Assembly: GCF_002794355.1 (NCBI RefSeq)
Contig: NZ_PGOI01000003.1
Coordinates: 124,001-188,000, forward strand
Length of the DNA stretch: 64,000 bases
Source: Pseudorhodobacter sp. MZDSW-24AT
GTDB taxonomy: Bacteria > Pseudomonadota > Alphaproteobacteria > Rhodobacterales > Rhodobacteraceae
Direction: 5' to 3'
Below, in pieces: positions 18,119-26,108 of this stretch. Numbering within the stretch: position 1 is the stretch's first letter; each line of letters begins with the position of its first letter. The position numbers and the translations under genes were made by a program. Under the pieces are notes generated by a model. The model had not been told where the DNA came from and did not search any database. It saw nothing but the letters and a program-made list of their open reading frames with translations.

Positions 18119-19345
18119 ATGCTGCTAGATCTGGAATTCGTGCGGAACCAGTTTCCGGCGTTCGAAAGCCCGGTGCTGTCCACGCATGCGTTTTTTGAAA
18201 ACGCCGGTGGCAGCTATCCGTGCCGTCAGGTGGTGGATCGGCTGACGCGCTTTTACACCCATCGCAAGGTCCAGCCCTATGCGCCCTATCCGTCGTCGGA
18301 ACTCGCCGGGTCCGAGATGGACGAGGCCCGCACGCGCCTTGCCGCGATGATGAACGTGACGGGGCCGGAACTGTCCTTTGGCCCGTCCACCAGCGCCAAC
18401 ACCTATGTGCTGGCCCAAGCCGTGCGCGGTTGGCTGCGCGGGGAAAATGCGGCGATTGTGGTGACGAATCAGGACCATGAGGCCAATTCCGGGGTCTGGC
18501 GGCGTCTGGCCGAAGACGGGGTCGAGGTGCGCGAATGGCAGATCGATCCGCAAACCGGCAGCCTGAACCCACAGGATCTGGCCACCCTTCTGGCCGATGG
18601 CCGCGTGCGGCTGGTGGCCTTCCCGCATTGCTCGAATGTGGTGGCCGAGATCAACGATGTGGCGGCGATCAGCGCCATGGCCCATGCCGCAGGCGCGCGC
18701 ACTGTGGTGGATGGCGTCAGCTATGCGCCGCATGGCTTTCCCGATGTGGCCGCCTTGGGCTGCGACGCCTATCTGTTTTCCGCCTACAAGACCTTTGGCC
18801 CGCATCAGGGCATCATGGTGCTGCGCGAGGCCTTCGGGATGGAGCTGCCGGGGCAGGCGCATTACTTCAATCAGTCGGTTCTTTACAAACGCCACACCCC
18901 CGCTGGCCCCGACCATGCCCAGATTGCCGCCTGCGCCGGGATGGCTGATTACATCGACGCGCTGGCCGCCCAGCATGGGATCGACGGCGACGCCGCCACC
19001 CGCAACCGCGCCGTGCATGATCTGATGCGCGCGGCCGAGGTGGCGGTGATCGCGCCCTTGCTCGATTACCTTGCCGCCCGCAATGATCTGCGCCTGATCG
19101 GCCCCCGGGCGGCGGCCTTGCGCGCGCCCACGGTGGCGGTGGCGCTCGACCGTCCGGCGCTGCCGGTGGCGCAGGCGCTGGGCCGCGATGGCATCGCCTG
19201 CGGGGGCGGCGATTTCTACGCCGTCCGCCCGCTCACCGCGATGGGCGTGCCGCTCGATCAGGGCGTCTTGCGCATGAGTGCTGCGCATTACACCAGCCCG
19301 GCCGAGGTGACCCGCCTGATCGCCGCCTTGGACCGCGCGCTGTGA
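18119..19345 (+). CDS. PLP-dependent class V aminotransferase / cysteine desulfurase-like enzyme
   Basis: A 408-residue fold-type I PLP enzyme. Seen are an N-terminal FENAGGSYPCRQVVDRL, the PLP-phosphate segment FGPSTSANTYVLAQAV, QDHEANSGVWRRL, VVDGVSYAPHGFPDV and the Schiff-base lysine in FSAYKTFGPHQG. This subgroup (often called cysteine desulfurase-like) includes enzymes of unknown substrate; no catalytic-loop cysteine typical of IscS is evident. The ATG at 18119 follows an AGGGAGG site and is preferred to the longer frame from 17978. It is divergent from the gbcA-like gene; a functional link is only possible. Confidence 0.8.
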   Translation: MLLDLEFVRNQFPAFESPVLSTHAFFENAGGSYPCRQVVDRLTRFYTHRKVQPYAPYPSSELAGSEMDEARTRLAAMMNVTGPELSFGPSTSANTYVLAQAVRGWLRGENAAIVVTNQDHEANSGVWRRLAEDGVEVREWQIDPQTGSLNPQDLATLLADGRVRLVAFPHCSNVVAEINDVAAISAMAHAAGARTVVDGVSYAPHGFPDVAALGCDAYLFSAYKTFGPHQGIMVLREAFGMELPGQAHYFNQSVLYKRHTPAGPDHAQIAACAGMADYIDALAAQHGIDGDAATRNRAVHDLMRAAEVAVIAPLLDYLAARNDLRLIGPRAAALRAPTVAVALDRPALPVAQALGRDGIACGGGDFYAVRPLTAMGVPLDQGVLRMSAAHYTSPAEVTRLIAALDRAL

Positions 19346-19390
19346 TCTGTGCGCGGCGGCCCATTGCCGGAGACGGGCAGGGCGCTAAAA

Positions 19391-19400
19391 GTAAACAAAA
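19391..19400 (+). repeat. GTAAACAAAA box upstream of photolyase
   Basis: The same 10 bases recur at 20910-20919 upstream of cfa. Role unknown; possibly an activator or bending site shared by two stress genes. Confidence 0.35.
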
Positions 19401-19413
19401 ATCTTTCGCCGGG

Positions 19414-19442
19414 TGATCCGAAAGGGCCGCCCGGCCGTATCC
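19414..19442 (+). promoter_or_regulatory. Possible RpoE-type promoter of phr
   Basis: TGATCC, then 17 bases, then GTATCC, ending 31 bases before the photolyase start. TGATCC is the -35 element I recall for Rhodobacter RpoE (singlet oxygen) promoters; the -10 match is less certain. Confidence 0.45.
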
Positions 19443-19473
19443 ACCCCAGACCACAAGAGAGCGCGCCCGCCTG

Positions 19474-20886
19474 ATGACCAACACGCCCTTGATCCTCTGG
19501 CTGCGCCGCGATCTGCGCGTGTTGGATTCGCCGATGCTCGACGCGGCGGCCCGCACGGGCCGCCCGCTGATCCCGGTGTTCATTCTCGACCCCGAAACCG
19601 AAAGCCTTGGCGCCGCGCCGAAATGGCGGCTGGGGCTGGGGATCGCGGCATTTGCAAAGACGCTGGAAGGCTTGGGCGCGCGGCTGATCCTGCGCCGTGG
19701 CCCCGCGCTTGACGTGTTGCAGGCGCTGATCAAGGAAACCGGGGCCGATGCCGTCTGGTGGCACCGGCTCTATGATCCCGATGCGGTGGCCCGTGACAAG
19801 AAGGTCAAGGCCGCGCTGAAAGAGCAGGGCCTTGCCCCGCGCAGCTTTGGCGGCCACCTCTTGTTTGAACCTTGGGAGGTGGAAACCGGCACCGGCGGCT
19901 TTTACCGCGTCTACACCCCGTTCTGGAAAGCGGTGCGCGGCCGTGATGTCGCAGCCCCGCTTCCCGCGCCCAAAGACCTCATCGCCCCGAAGGACTGGCC
20001 CGAGAGTGAGGATCTGGCCGACTGGCAGATGGGGGCCGCCATGCGCCGGGGCGCCGAAATCGTGGCCCGCCACATCCATGTGGGCGAGGCCAAGGCCTTG
20101 GCGCGGCTTGACCGTTTCATCGAAGACCGCATCGCCGATTACGCCGATGCCCGCGACCTTCCGGCCGTCGATGGCACTTCGGGCCTGTCGGAAAACCTCA
20201 CCTATGGCGAGATCGGGCCGCGCACCGTCTGGGCCGCAGGCTCGCGCGCGCTGCACGAGGGCGCCGCCGGGGCCGAGACCTTTCTCAAGGAACTGGTCTG
20301 GCGCGAATTTGCCTACCATCTGATGCACCACACGCCGCAGATCACCCATGCCAACTGGAAGCCCGAATGGGATGATTTCCCATGGAAGGATGACAACAAG
20401 ACCGCCGAAATCTGGCGGCGCGGCCTGACGGGTGAACCCTTTGTCGATGCCGCCATGCGTGAGATGTATGTGACCGGACGGATGCACAACCGCGCCCGCA
20501 TGATTGCGGCCAGCTATCTGACCAAGCATCTGATGACGCATTGGAAAATCGGCCTGCACTGGTTCGCCGACTGTCTGGTGGACTGGGACCCGGCCGCCAA
20601 TGCGATGGGCTGGCAATGGGCCGCAGGGTCGGGCCCTGATGCCGCCCCTTTCTTTCGCATCTTCAACCCGGCCACACAGGTGGAAAAATTCGACCCCAAG
20701 GCCGAATACCGCCACCGCTTCATCGCGGAACTTGCGCGCAAGCCGGGGCGGGATGCCCTGTCTTATTTCGACGCGGTGCCCAAATCTTGGGCGCTGGACC
20801 CGGGCCGCCCCTATCCCAAGCCGCTGGTCGATCTGGCAGAGGGGCGCAAGATTGCCCTTGCGGCCTATGCCGACCGAAACTCTTGA
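19474..20886 (+). CDS. phrB: Deoxyribodipyrimidine photolyase
   Basis: A 470-residue DNA repair flavoprotein that splits cyclobutane pyrimidine dimers with blue light. The N-terminal antenna domain starts LILWLRRDLRVLDSPML. The C-terminal FAD domain has GLSENLTYGEIGPRTVW, FLKELVWREFAYHLM, TGRMHNRARMIAASYLTKHL and DWDPAANAMGWQWAAGSG, the last two holding FAD and electron-transfer tryptophans. It is followed by cfa and trgAB. In R. sphaeroides photolyase and cfaA belong to the RpoE/ChrR singlet-oxygen regulon, so shared stress control is likely here too. Confidence 0.95.
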   Translation: MTNTPLILWLRRDLRVLDSPMLDAAARTGRPLIPVFILDPETESLGAAPKWRLGLGIAAFAKTLEGLGARLILRRGPALDVLQALIKETGADAVWWHRLYDPDAVARDKKVKAALKEQGLAPRSFGGHLLFEPWEVETGTGGFYRVYTPFWKAVRGRDVAAPLPAPKDLIAPKDWPESEDLADWQMGAAMRRGAEIVARHIHVGEAKALARLDRFIEDRIADYADARDLPAVDGTSGLSENLTYGEIGPRTVWAAGSRALHEGAAGAETFLKELVWREFAYHLMHHTPQITHANWKPEWDDFPWKDDNKTAEIWRRGLTGEPFVDAAMREMYVTGRMHNRARMIAASYLTKHLMTHWKIGLHWFADCLVDWDPAANAMGWQWAAGSGPDAAPFFRIFNPATQVEKFDPKAEYRHRFIAELARKPGRDALSYFDAVPKSWALDPGRPYPKPLVDLAEGRKIALAAYADRNS

Positions 20887-20909
20887 GCCCGCGTTGCGTA
20901 TCTGAAACT

Positions 20910-20919
20910 GTAAACAAAA
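20910..20919 (+). repeat. GTAAACAAAA box upstream of cfa
   Basis: Second copy of the 10-base sequence found upstream of the photolyase gene, 25 bases before the cfa start. A GTATCT just upstream (20898-20903) could be a -10-like element. Confidence 0.35.
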
Positions 20920-20944
20920 GACGACAGTTCCCCGGGGAGGGAAG

Positions 20945-22159
20945 ATGGAATTTCTGACGACGACCAAAGGCCAGACCAATCTGCCGCGCTATTTCTCTCA
21001 GGCCTTCGCCGTGGCCAGCAAGTTGGGTGAGGGGCGGCTGGATTTCGTGTTGCCCGATGGCCGCCGCTTCCGGCTTGAAGGCGCGCAGCCCGGCCCGGTG
21101 GCGGAAATCGCGATCCACAACGACGAGTTGTTCGCCCGCATGATCCGCGAAGGCGATCTGGGATTTTGTGATGCCTATCTGGATGGCTGGTGGTCCAGCC
21201 CCGATTTGCAGGCCTTTCTGGATCTGGTGCAGATGCCCTCGAACAACCCGGTGCAAGATGGCTTTCCGGGCCTTGGCCTTGTGCGCGCTTTTGAAAAGCT
21301 GCGCTTCTGGCTGCAATCCAATTCCAAGCGGCAAGCGAAAAAGAACATTCATGCCCATTACGATCTGGGGAATGATTTCTACCGTCTTTGGCTGGACGAC
21401 AGCATGACCTATTCCAGCGCCCTGTTCCACTCGGGGCAGGAAAGTCTGGAAAAGGCGCAAGAGCAGAAATACGCCTCGATGGTCGATCAGATGGGCGCGC
21501 AACCGGGGGAGCACGTGCTGGAAATCGGCTGCGGCTGGGGTGGCTTTGCCGAATATGCCGCCGCCAAGCGCGGCCTGCGCGTCACCGCACTGACCATTTC
21601 GCAAGCGCAATACGATTACGCGGTGGATCGCATGGCCCGCGCAGGCCTGACCGATCGGGTCGAGATCAAGTTGCAGGATTACCGCGATGAACGCGGGCTG
21701 TATGACGGCATCGCCAGCATCGAGATGTTCGAAGCCGTGGGCGAACGCTACTGGCCGACCTATTTCAACACCTTGCGCGACCGGCTGAAACCGGGCCGCC
21801 ATGCCACGCTGCAAATCATCACCGTGCCCGATCACCGCTGGCCGGTGTATAAGCGCGGGGTGGATTTCATCCAGAAATACATCTTCCCGGGCGGTATGCT
21901 GCCCGCGCCGTTTCGCCTGAAGGAAGAGGTGGAACGCGCAGGCCTGCGGCTGAAAACCTCGATCGAATTTGGCGAAAGCTACAGCCAGACCCTGCGCCGC
22001 TGGCATGAGGTGTTCAACGAACGCTGGGATGATGTGGCGCGTCAGGGCTTTGACGACCGCTTCCGCCGGATGTGGAACTTCTACCTTGCCTCTTGCGCCG
22101 GAGCCTTCCGCGGCGGAAACTGTGATGTGACCCAAATCACGGTGACGCGCCCGGCCTGA
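20945..22159 (+). CDS. cfa: Cyclopropane-fatty-acyl-phospholipid synthase
   Basis: A 404-residue SAM-dependent enzyme that adds a methylene bridge to unsaturated acyl chains of membrane phospholipids. The SAM motif is VLEIGCGWGGFAEYAA; other marks are HYDLGNDFYRLWLDDSMTYS, SIEMFEAVGERYW and FIQKYIFPGGMLP. The length is normal. A GGGGAGGG site precedes the ATG. It follows phr by 58 bases. In R. sphaeroides CfaA has been tied to the singlet-oxygen response through RpoE-ChrR, which the gene order here echoes. Confidence 0.95.
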   Translation: MEFLTTTKGQTNLPRYFSQAFAVASKLGEGRLDFVLPDGRRFRLEGAQPGPVAEIAIHNDELFARMIREGDLGFCDAYLDGWWSSPDLQAFLDLVQMPSNNPVQDGFPGLGLVRAFEKLRFWLQSNSKRQAKKNIHAHYDLGNDFYRLWLDDSMTYSSALFHSGQESLEKAQEQKYASMVDQMGAQPGEHVLEIGCGWGGFAEYAAAKRGLRVTALTISQAQYDYAVDRMARAGLTDRVEIKLQDYRDERGLYDGIASIEMFEAVGERYWPTYFNTLRDRLKPGRHATLQIITVPDHRWPVYKRGVDFIQKYIFPGGMLPAPFRLKEEVERAGLRLKTSIEFGESYSQTLRRWHEVFNERWDDVARQGFDDRFRRMWNFYLASCAGAFRGGNCDVTQITVTRPA

Positions 22160-22183
22160 TCCGGCGCGGGAAAAGGACGCGCG

Positions 22184-22630
22184 ATGCCCACCGCCGCAAA
22201 ACTGGTTGCCGCCTTTGCCTTCGCGCTGGTGTCGGCCATTGCTGTCCATGTCTACGCGCAATCGCTGTCCGAAGCGCAGCCGCTTGAGACACTCTATCTT
22301 GTCAGCATCGCGGTGGGGGTGCTGTGCGGCTGGCGGATCATGGGGGGCGCGGCCAAGCGCGCCCGCGGCGGGGTCGAGGCGATGGCCACCGGCGTGCGCA
22401 CGACGTTGACGATTGTGGTCAGCGTGGTGCTGATCTTTGCCTGCGCCGACATGCTCGACCGCGCGATGCGAGGCCGCTACAAGACGCCGCTGGATGCGTT
22501 TCTGGGGGTGTTCGAACAGGCGCTCGCCTTGCTGCCGTCGCTCGCCCGCCCCGATCTGGTGGGGGTGCTGTTGCTCGGCGGGCTGGTCTCGGGGGCGATC
22601 ACCTATGCCGCCGGGCGGCGTTGGCCCTGA
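22184..22630 (+). CDS. trgA: TrgA family tellurite-resistance-associated membrane protein
   Basis: A 148-residue inner-membrane protein with four hydrophobic segments (starting near residues 5, 36, 68 and 126). It is named TrgA because of its pattern (KLVAAFAFALVSAIAVHVYA, LYLVSIAVGVLCGWRIMGG) and because a TrgB/NUDIX gene follows 40 bases later, the pair described in R. sphaeroides tellurite resistance. Its biochemical role is unknown. It lies 24 bases after cfa, so it is probably in the same operon. Confidence 0.8.
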   Translation: MPTAAKLVAAFAFALVSAIAVHVYAQSLSEAQPLETLYLVSIAVGVLCGWRIMGGAAKRARGGVEAMATGVRTTLTIVVSVVLIFACADMLDRAMRGRYKTPLDAFLGVFEQALALLPSLARPDLVGVLLLGGLVSGAITYAAGRRWP

Positions 22631-22670
22631 TCGCTGTGAACCGCCCTGACCTTTCCGGAAAGAAACGCTG

Positions 22671-23795
22671 ATGTCCCTTGTCTTCCTGTGTGGTCCGCTG
22701 TGCCACCGCCCGCTTCTGGCGGCCATTCTGGGGCCGGATCTGGCCGAGGCGCTGTCCTTCGATCCGGCCAGCGCACGCGGGCAGGCGGCCCATCTGGTCG
22801 ATGCACCCGGCGCCTGCGCGCTGCGCCCCTGTCCGGGCGCACAGGTCGACGGCGCGCTGGTCGCCATGCCGCCCGAGGCTGCGGCGCGGCTCGCCTTCTA
22901 CGCCCGCGCGCTGGGCCTTGTCCGCCGCCGCCTGCAGGCGCGCACCGCGCAAGGCCGCCACCCCGCCATCGCCTACAGCCTTCCCGCCGCCGAAAGCGCG
23001 GGCGCCCCGCCGTGGGACGCAGACCTCTGGCGGGCCGATCACGCGGCCCTCGCGGTGGAAACCGCGACCGAGGTGATGGGCGCCATGGGCCACTTGTCCC
23101 CCGCCCGCGTGCAGGCGCGCCTTGGCCCGCTGATGGTGCGCGCCGCCAGCCGCCTGCGCGCCCGCACAGGCCCGGCCCCCCATGCCTTGCGCCGCGCGCC
23201 CGACACCATCGTCGTCCACGCCCGTCGCCAGCCCTATGCGCAGTTCTTCGCGGTCGAGGAATATGACCTCTCTTTCCGCCGCTTCGACGGGCGCATGAGC
23301 CCGGTGGTCACCCGCGCGGCCTTCATCTCGGGCGATGCCGTCACCGTGCTGCCCTATGACCCGATCCGCGACCGGGTGCTCTTGGTGGAACAAATGCGCG
23401 TCGCCCCCTTCGTGCGCGGCGACCGCCACCCGTGGCAGCTCGAGGCCATCGCCGGTCGCATCGACCCGGGCGAAACCCCCGAAGCGGCCGCCCGCCGCGA
23501 GGCGGTAGAGGAGTCCGGCCTCACCTTGGGCGCCTTGCTGCCGGTGGCCAACACCTACCCGTCACCGGGCGCCAAGACAGAGTTCCTCTACTCCTATGTC
23601 GCCCTGACCGACCTGCCCGATGGCAGTGCCGGTGTCTTCGGCGTCGCGCATGAGGCCGAAGACATCCGCGGCCACCTGATCGGGCTGGATCAGGCCTTGG
23701 CCTTGGTGGACAGCGGCGAAATCGCCACCGCCCCCTTGGTGCTCACCCTGTTCTGGCTGCACCGCGAACGCGCGCGGCTAAAGGCCCAAGGCTGA
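22671..23795 (+). CDS. trgB: TrgB, gamma-glutamylcyclotransferase-like plus NUDIX hydrolase
   Basis: A 374-residue two-domain protein. Residues 1-125 resemble the AIG2/gamma-glutamylcyclotransferase fold (MSLVFLCGPLCHRPLLAAIL). Residues about 195-370 form a NUDIX domain with the full box GRIDPGETPEAAARREAVEE followed by SGL, and the ADP-ribose pyrophosphatase-like neighbour VAHEAEDI. It probably hydrolyses a nucleoside diphosphate sugar. TrgB was named from tellurite resistance in R. sphaeroides, where cysK is also involved; cysK in this window is about 16 kb away. It is convergent with the next gene, with 18 bases between. Confidence 0.85.
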   Translation: MSLVFLCGPLCHRPLLAAILGPDLAEALSFDPASARGQAAHLVDAPGACALRPCPGAQVDGALVAMPPEAAARLAFYARALGLVRRRLQARTAQGRHPAIAYSLPAAESAGAPPWDADLWRADHAALAVETATEVMGAMGHLSPARVQARLGPLMVRAASRLRARTGPAPHALRRAPDTIVVHARRQPYAQFFAVEEYDLSFRRFDGRMSPVVTRAAFISGDAVTVLPYDPIRDRVLLVEQMRVAPFVRGDRHPWQLEAIAGRIDPGETPEAAARREAVEESGLTLGALLPVANTYPSPGAKTEFLYSYVALTDLPDGSAGVFGVAHEAEDIRGHLIGLDQALALVDSGEIATAPLVLTLFWLHRERARLKAQG

Positions 23796-23813
23796 CCCCG
23801 CCCCGCCGCAAAC

Positions 23814-24983
23814 CTAAAGGTTCAGCTTGACCCAAGCCGCATTGCGCGCCGAAGACCGCACGCAAGCATCGACAAAGGCCACGCCTTCCAGCCCTTCCTT
23901 GAGGCCCGGGAAGGTCACCGCCGAGTCCAGCGCGGTGCCGTCGCGCCGGGCGATGATGGCGCGGGCGGCCTCGGCATAGATGTTGGCGAAACCTTCCAGA
24001 TAGCCTTCGGGATGGCCCGAGGGGATGCGGCTCACTCGGGCCGCTTCGGGCCCCGCGCCGGCGCCATTGCGGGTCAGGCGGTATTTCGGCTGGCCCAGCG
24101 GCCCGACCCACAGCGCATTCGGGTTCTCCTGCTCCCATTCGATCCCCGCCTTGGTGCCATAGATCCGCAGGCGCAGCCCGTTTTCCTGCCCCGCGGCCAC
24201 TTGGGAACACCAGAGCATCCCGCGCGCGCCGCCCTTATAGCGCAGCATCACATGCGCATTGTCATCCACCCGCCGCCCCGGCACGAACGCCTGCAGATCG
24301 GCGGCCAGTTCCTCGACCCTCAACCCGCTGACGAACCCTGCAAGGTTGAAGGCATGGGTGCCGATATCCCCGGTGCTGCCGCCGGCGCCCGAGCGCGCAG
24401 GATCAGTGCGCCAGCCCGCCTGTTTCTGCCCGGTCTCCTCCACCGGTTCGGCCAGCCAGTCCTGCGCATATTCCACCTGCACCAGCCGGATCTCGCCCAA
24501 CTCCCCCGCCGCCACCATCGCCGCCGCCTGCCGGATCATCGGATAGCCGGTGTAATTATGGGTCAGCGCAAACACCACGCCCGAGGCCTCTGCCGCGCGT
24601 GCCAGTTTCTTCGCCTCGGCCAATGTATGGGTCAGCGGCTTGTCGCAGATCACATGAATGCCGCGCTTGAGGAATTGCAGCGCCACCGGCGCATGCATGT
24701 GGTTCGGCGTCACGATCGCCACTGCCTCGATCCCATCCTTGCGCCGCGCTTCCTTGGCCGCCATCTCGGCAAAGCTCGCATAGGCCCGCGGCACCCCCAG
24801 ATCGGCGGCCGAGGCGAGCGACTTTTCCGCATCCGACGAAAAACACCCCGCCACCAGCTCATACTGGTCGTCGATCCGCGCCGCGATCCGGTGCACCGCC
24901 CCGATGAACGCATCGCGTCCGCCGCCCACCATGCCCAATCTGATCCGCGGTGCCCGCGCCACATGTGCCGCTGTGATGGCCAT
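23814..24983 (-). CDS. Gfo/Idh/MocA family sugar dehydrogenase (first)
   Basis: A 389-residue NAD(P)-dependent oxidoreductase acting on a sugar, inositol or glycoside. The Rossmann motif is RLGMVGGGRDAFIGAV, the cofactor/catalytic lysine is in HVICDKPLTHTL (DKP instead of the usual EKP), and the substrate His lies in TGDIGTHAFNLAGF. The start at 24983 has an AGGAGGG site; the alternative ATG at 25004 lies in a repeat element. It is last in a minus-strand unit with a LacI regulator and a TIM-barrel enzyme. The exact substrate is not readable. Confidence 0.88.
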   Translation of the reverse strand: MAITAAHVARAPRIRLGMVGGGRDAFIGAVHRIAARIDDQYELVAGCFSSDAEKSLASAADLGVPRAYASFAEMAAKEARRKDGIEAVAIVTPNHMHAPVALQFLKRGIHVICDKPLTHTLAEAKKLARAAEASGVVFALTHNYTGYPMIRQAAAMVAAGELGEIRLVQVEYAQDWLAEPVEETGQKQAGWRTDPARSGAGGSTGDIGTHAFNLAGFVSGLRVEELAADLQAFVPGRRVDDNAHVMLRYKGGARGMLWCSQVAAGQENGLRLRIYGTKAGIEWEQENPNALWVGPLGQPKYRLTRNGAGAGPEAARVSRIPSGHPEGYLEGFANIYAEAARAIIARRDGTALDSAVTFPGLKEGLEGVAFVDACVRSSARNAAWVKLNL

Positions 24984-24997
24984 GTCCTGCCCTCCTG

Positions 24998-25048
24998 CTG
25001 TCATCTGTTCTCAAATATCCCGGGGTCCGGGGCAGAGCCCCGGTCCGC
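24998..25048. repeat. Rhodobacteral intergenic repeat, copy 1
   Basis: Read on the minus strand: a GC hairpin (CCGGGGC-TCT-GCCCCGG), then GGACCCCGGGATATTTG and AACAGATGACAG. The same sequence with small changes occurs at 35991-36046. Both copies lie just 3' of a sugar gene and probably serve as terminators or mRNA-end structures. Confidence 0.7.
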
Positions 25049-25052
25049 CCGC

Positions 25053-26108
25053 TCAGTCCAGTCCCAGCATCCGCCGGTTCGCGGCCCGGTCGGTGCCGGC
25101 CCCCGCGAAATCGTCAAACGCCTTTTCCGTCACCCGGATCATATGCGCCCGCACGAAATCGGCGCCTTCCCGAGCGCCATCCTCGGGGTGCTTCAGGCAG
25201 CATTCCCATTCCACCACCGCCCAGCCGTCAAAGCCATATTGCGTCAGCTTCGAGAAAATGCCGCCGAAATCCACCTGACCATCGCCGAGGCTGCGGAAGC
25301 GCCCGGCGCGGTTGACCCAAGACTGAAAGCCGCCATACACCCCTTGCCGCCCTGTCGGATTCAATTCGGCATCCTTGACATGGAACATGCGGATGCGCGC
25401 GTGATAGATGTCGATATGCTCCAGATAATCCAGATGCTGCAACACGTAATGGCTCGGATCATACAGCATGTTGGCGCGCGGGTGGCCTTTCACCCGGTCA
25501 AGGAACATCTCGAAGCTGATCCCATCGTGCAAATCCTCGCCCGGGTGGATCTCATAGCACAGATCCACGCCGCAGTCTTCGGCATGGTCAAGGATCGGCG
25601 CCCAGCGCTCGGCCAGCGCGTCAAAGGCCTCTTCCACCAGCCCCGCCGGGCGCTGCGGCCATGGATAGACATATGGCCATGCGAGCGCGCCGGAAAACGT
25701 CGCCTGCGCGGTCAGCCCCAGATGCTTTGACGCGGTCAGCGCCTTTTTCACCTGATCCACCGCCCAGTCCTGCCGCGCCTTCGGATTGCCGCGCACCGCT
25801 TCCGCCGCAAAGCCGTCAAAGGCCGCGTCATAGGCCGGATGCACCGCCACCAATTGCCCTTGCAGATGGGTGGACAGCTCGGTGATGGCGATGCCATTGG
25901 CGGCCGCCACGCCCGCGATCTCGTCGCAATAGTCCTTGGAGGTGGCGGCCTTGTCCAGATCGAACAGCCGCGCGTCCCAGCTTGGGATCTGCACCCCGAC
26001 ATAGCCGCAATCGGCGGCCCATTTCGTGATGCTGTCCCAGCTGTTGAAAGGCGCGGTGTCGCCTGCGAATTGCGCCAGAAACAGCGCCGGTCCCTTGATC
26101 GCCTTCAT
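25053..26108 (-). CDS. Sugar phosphate isomerase/epimerase-type TIM barrel (first)
   Basis: A 351-residue protein of the xylose isomerase-like TIM-barrel superfamily. Probable metal ligands are Glu in LCYEIHPGED, Asp/His in MLYDPSHYV, the HVKDAEL motif and Glu in VVEWECCL. Members isomerise, epimerise or eliminate sugars and keto-sugars. Its ATG overlaps the stop codon of the LacI gene, and the Gfo/Idh/MocA gene follows after the repeat element. The pairing suggests that the two enzymes work on successive intermediates. Confidence 0.85.
   Translation of the reverse strand: MKAIKGPALFLAQFAGDTAPFNSWDSITKWAADCGYVGVQIPSWDARLFDLDKAATSKDYCDEIAGVAAANGIAITELSTHLQGQLVAVHPAYDAAFDGFAAEAVRGNPKARQDWAVDQVKKALTASKHLGLTAQATFSGALAWPYVYPWPQRPAGLVEEAFDALAERWAPILDHAEDCGVDLCYEIHPGEDLHDGISFEMFLDRVKGHPRANMLYDPSHYVLQHLDYLEHIDIYHARIRMFHVKDAELNPTGRQGVYGGFQSWVNRAGRFRSLGDGQVDFGGIFSKLTQYGFDGWAVVEWECCLKHPEDGAREGADFVRAHMIRVTEKAFDDFAGAGTDRAANRRMLGLD

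Noticed and set aside
20720-22867. Minus-strand open frame of 715 codons opposite cfa and trgA.
   Set aside because: Shadow of well-supported genes on the plus strand.
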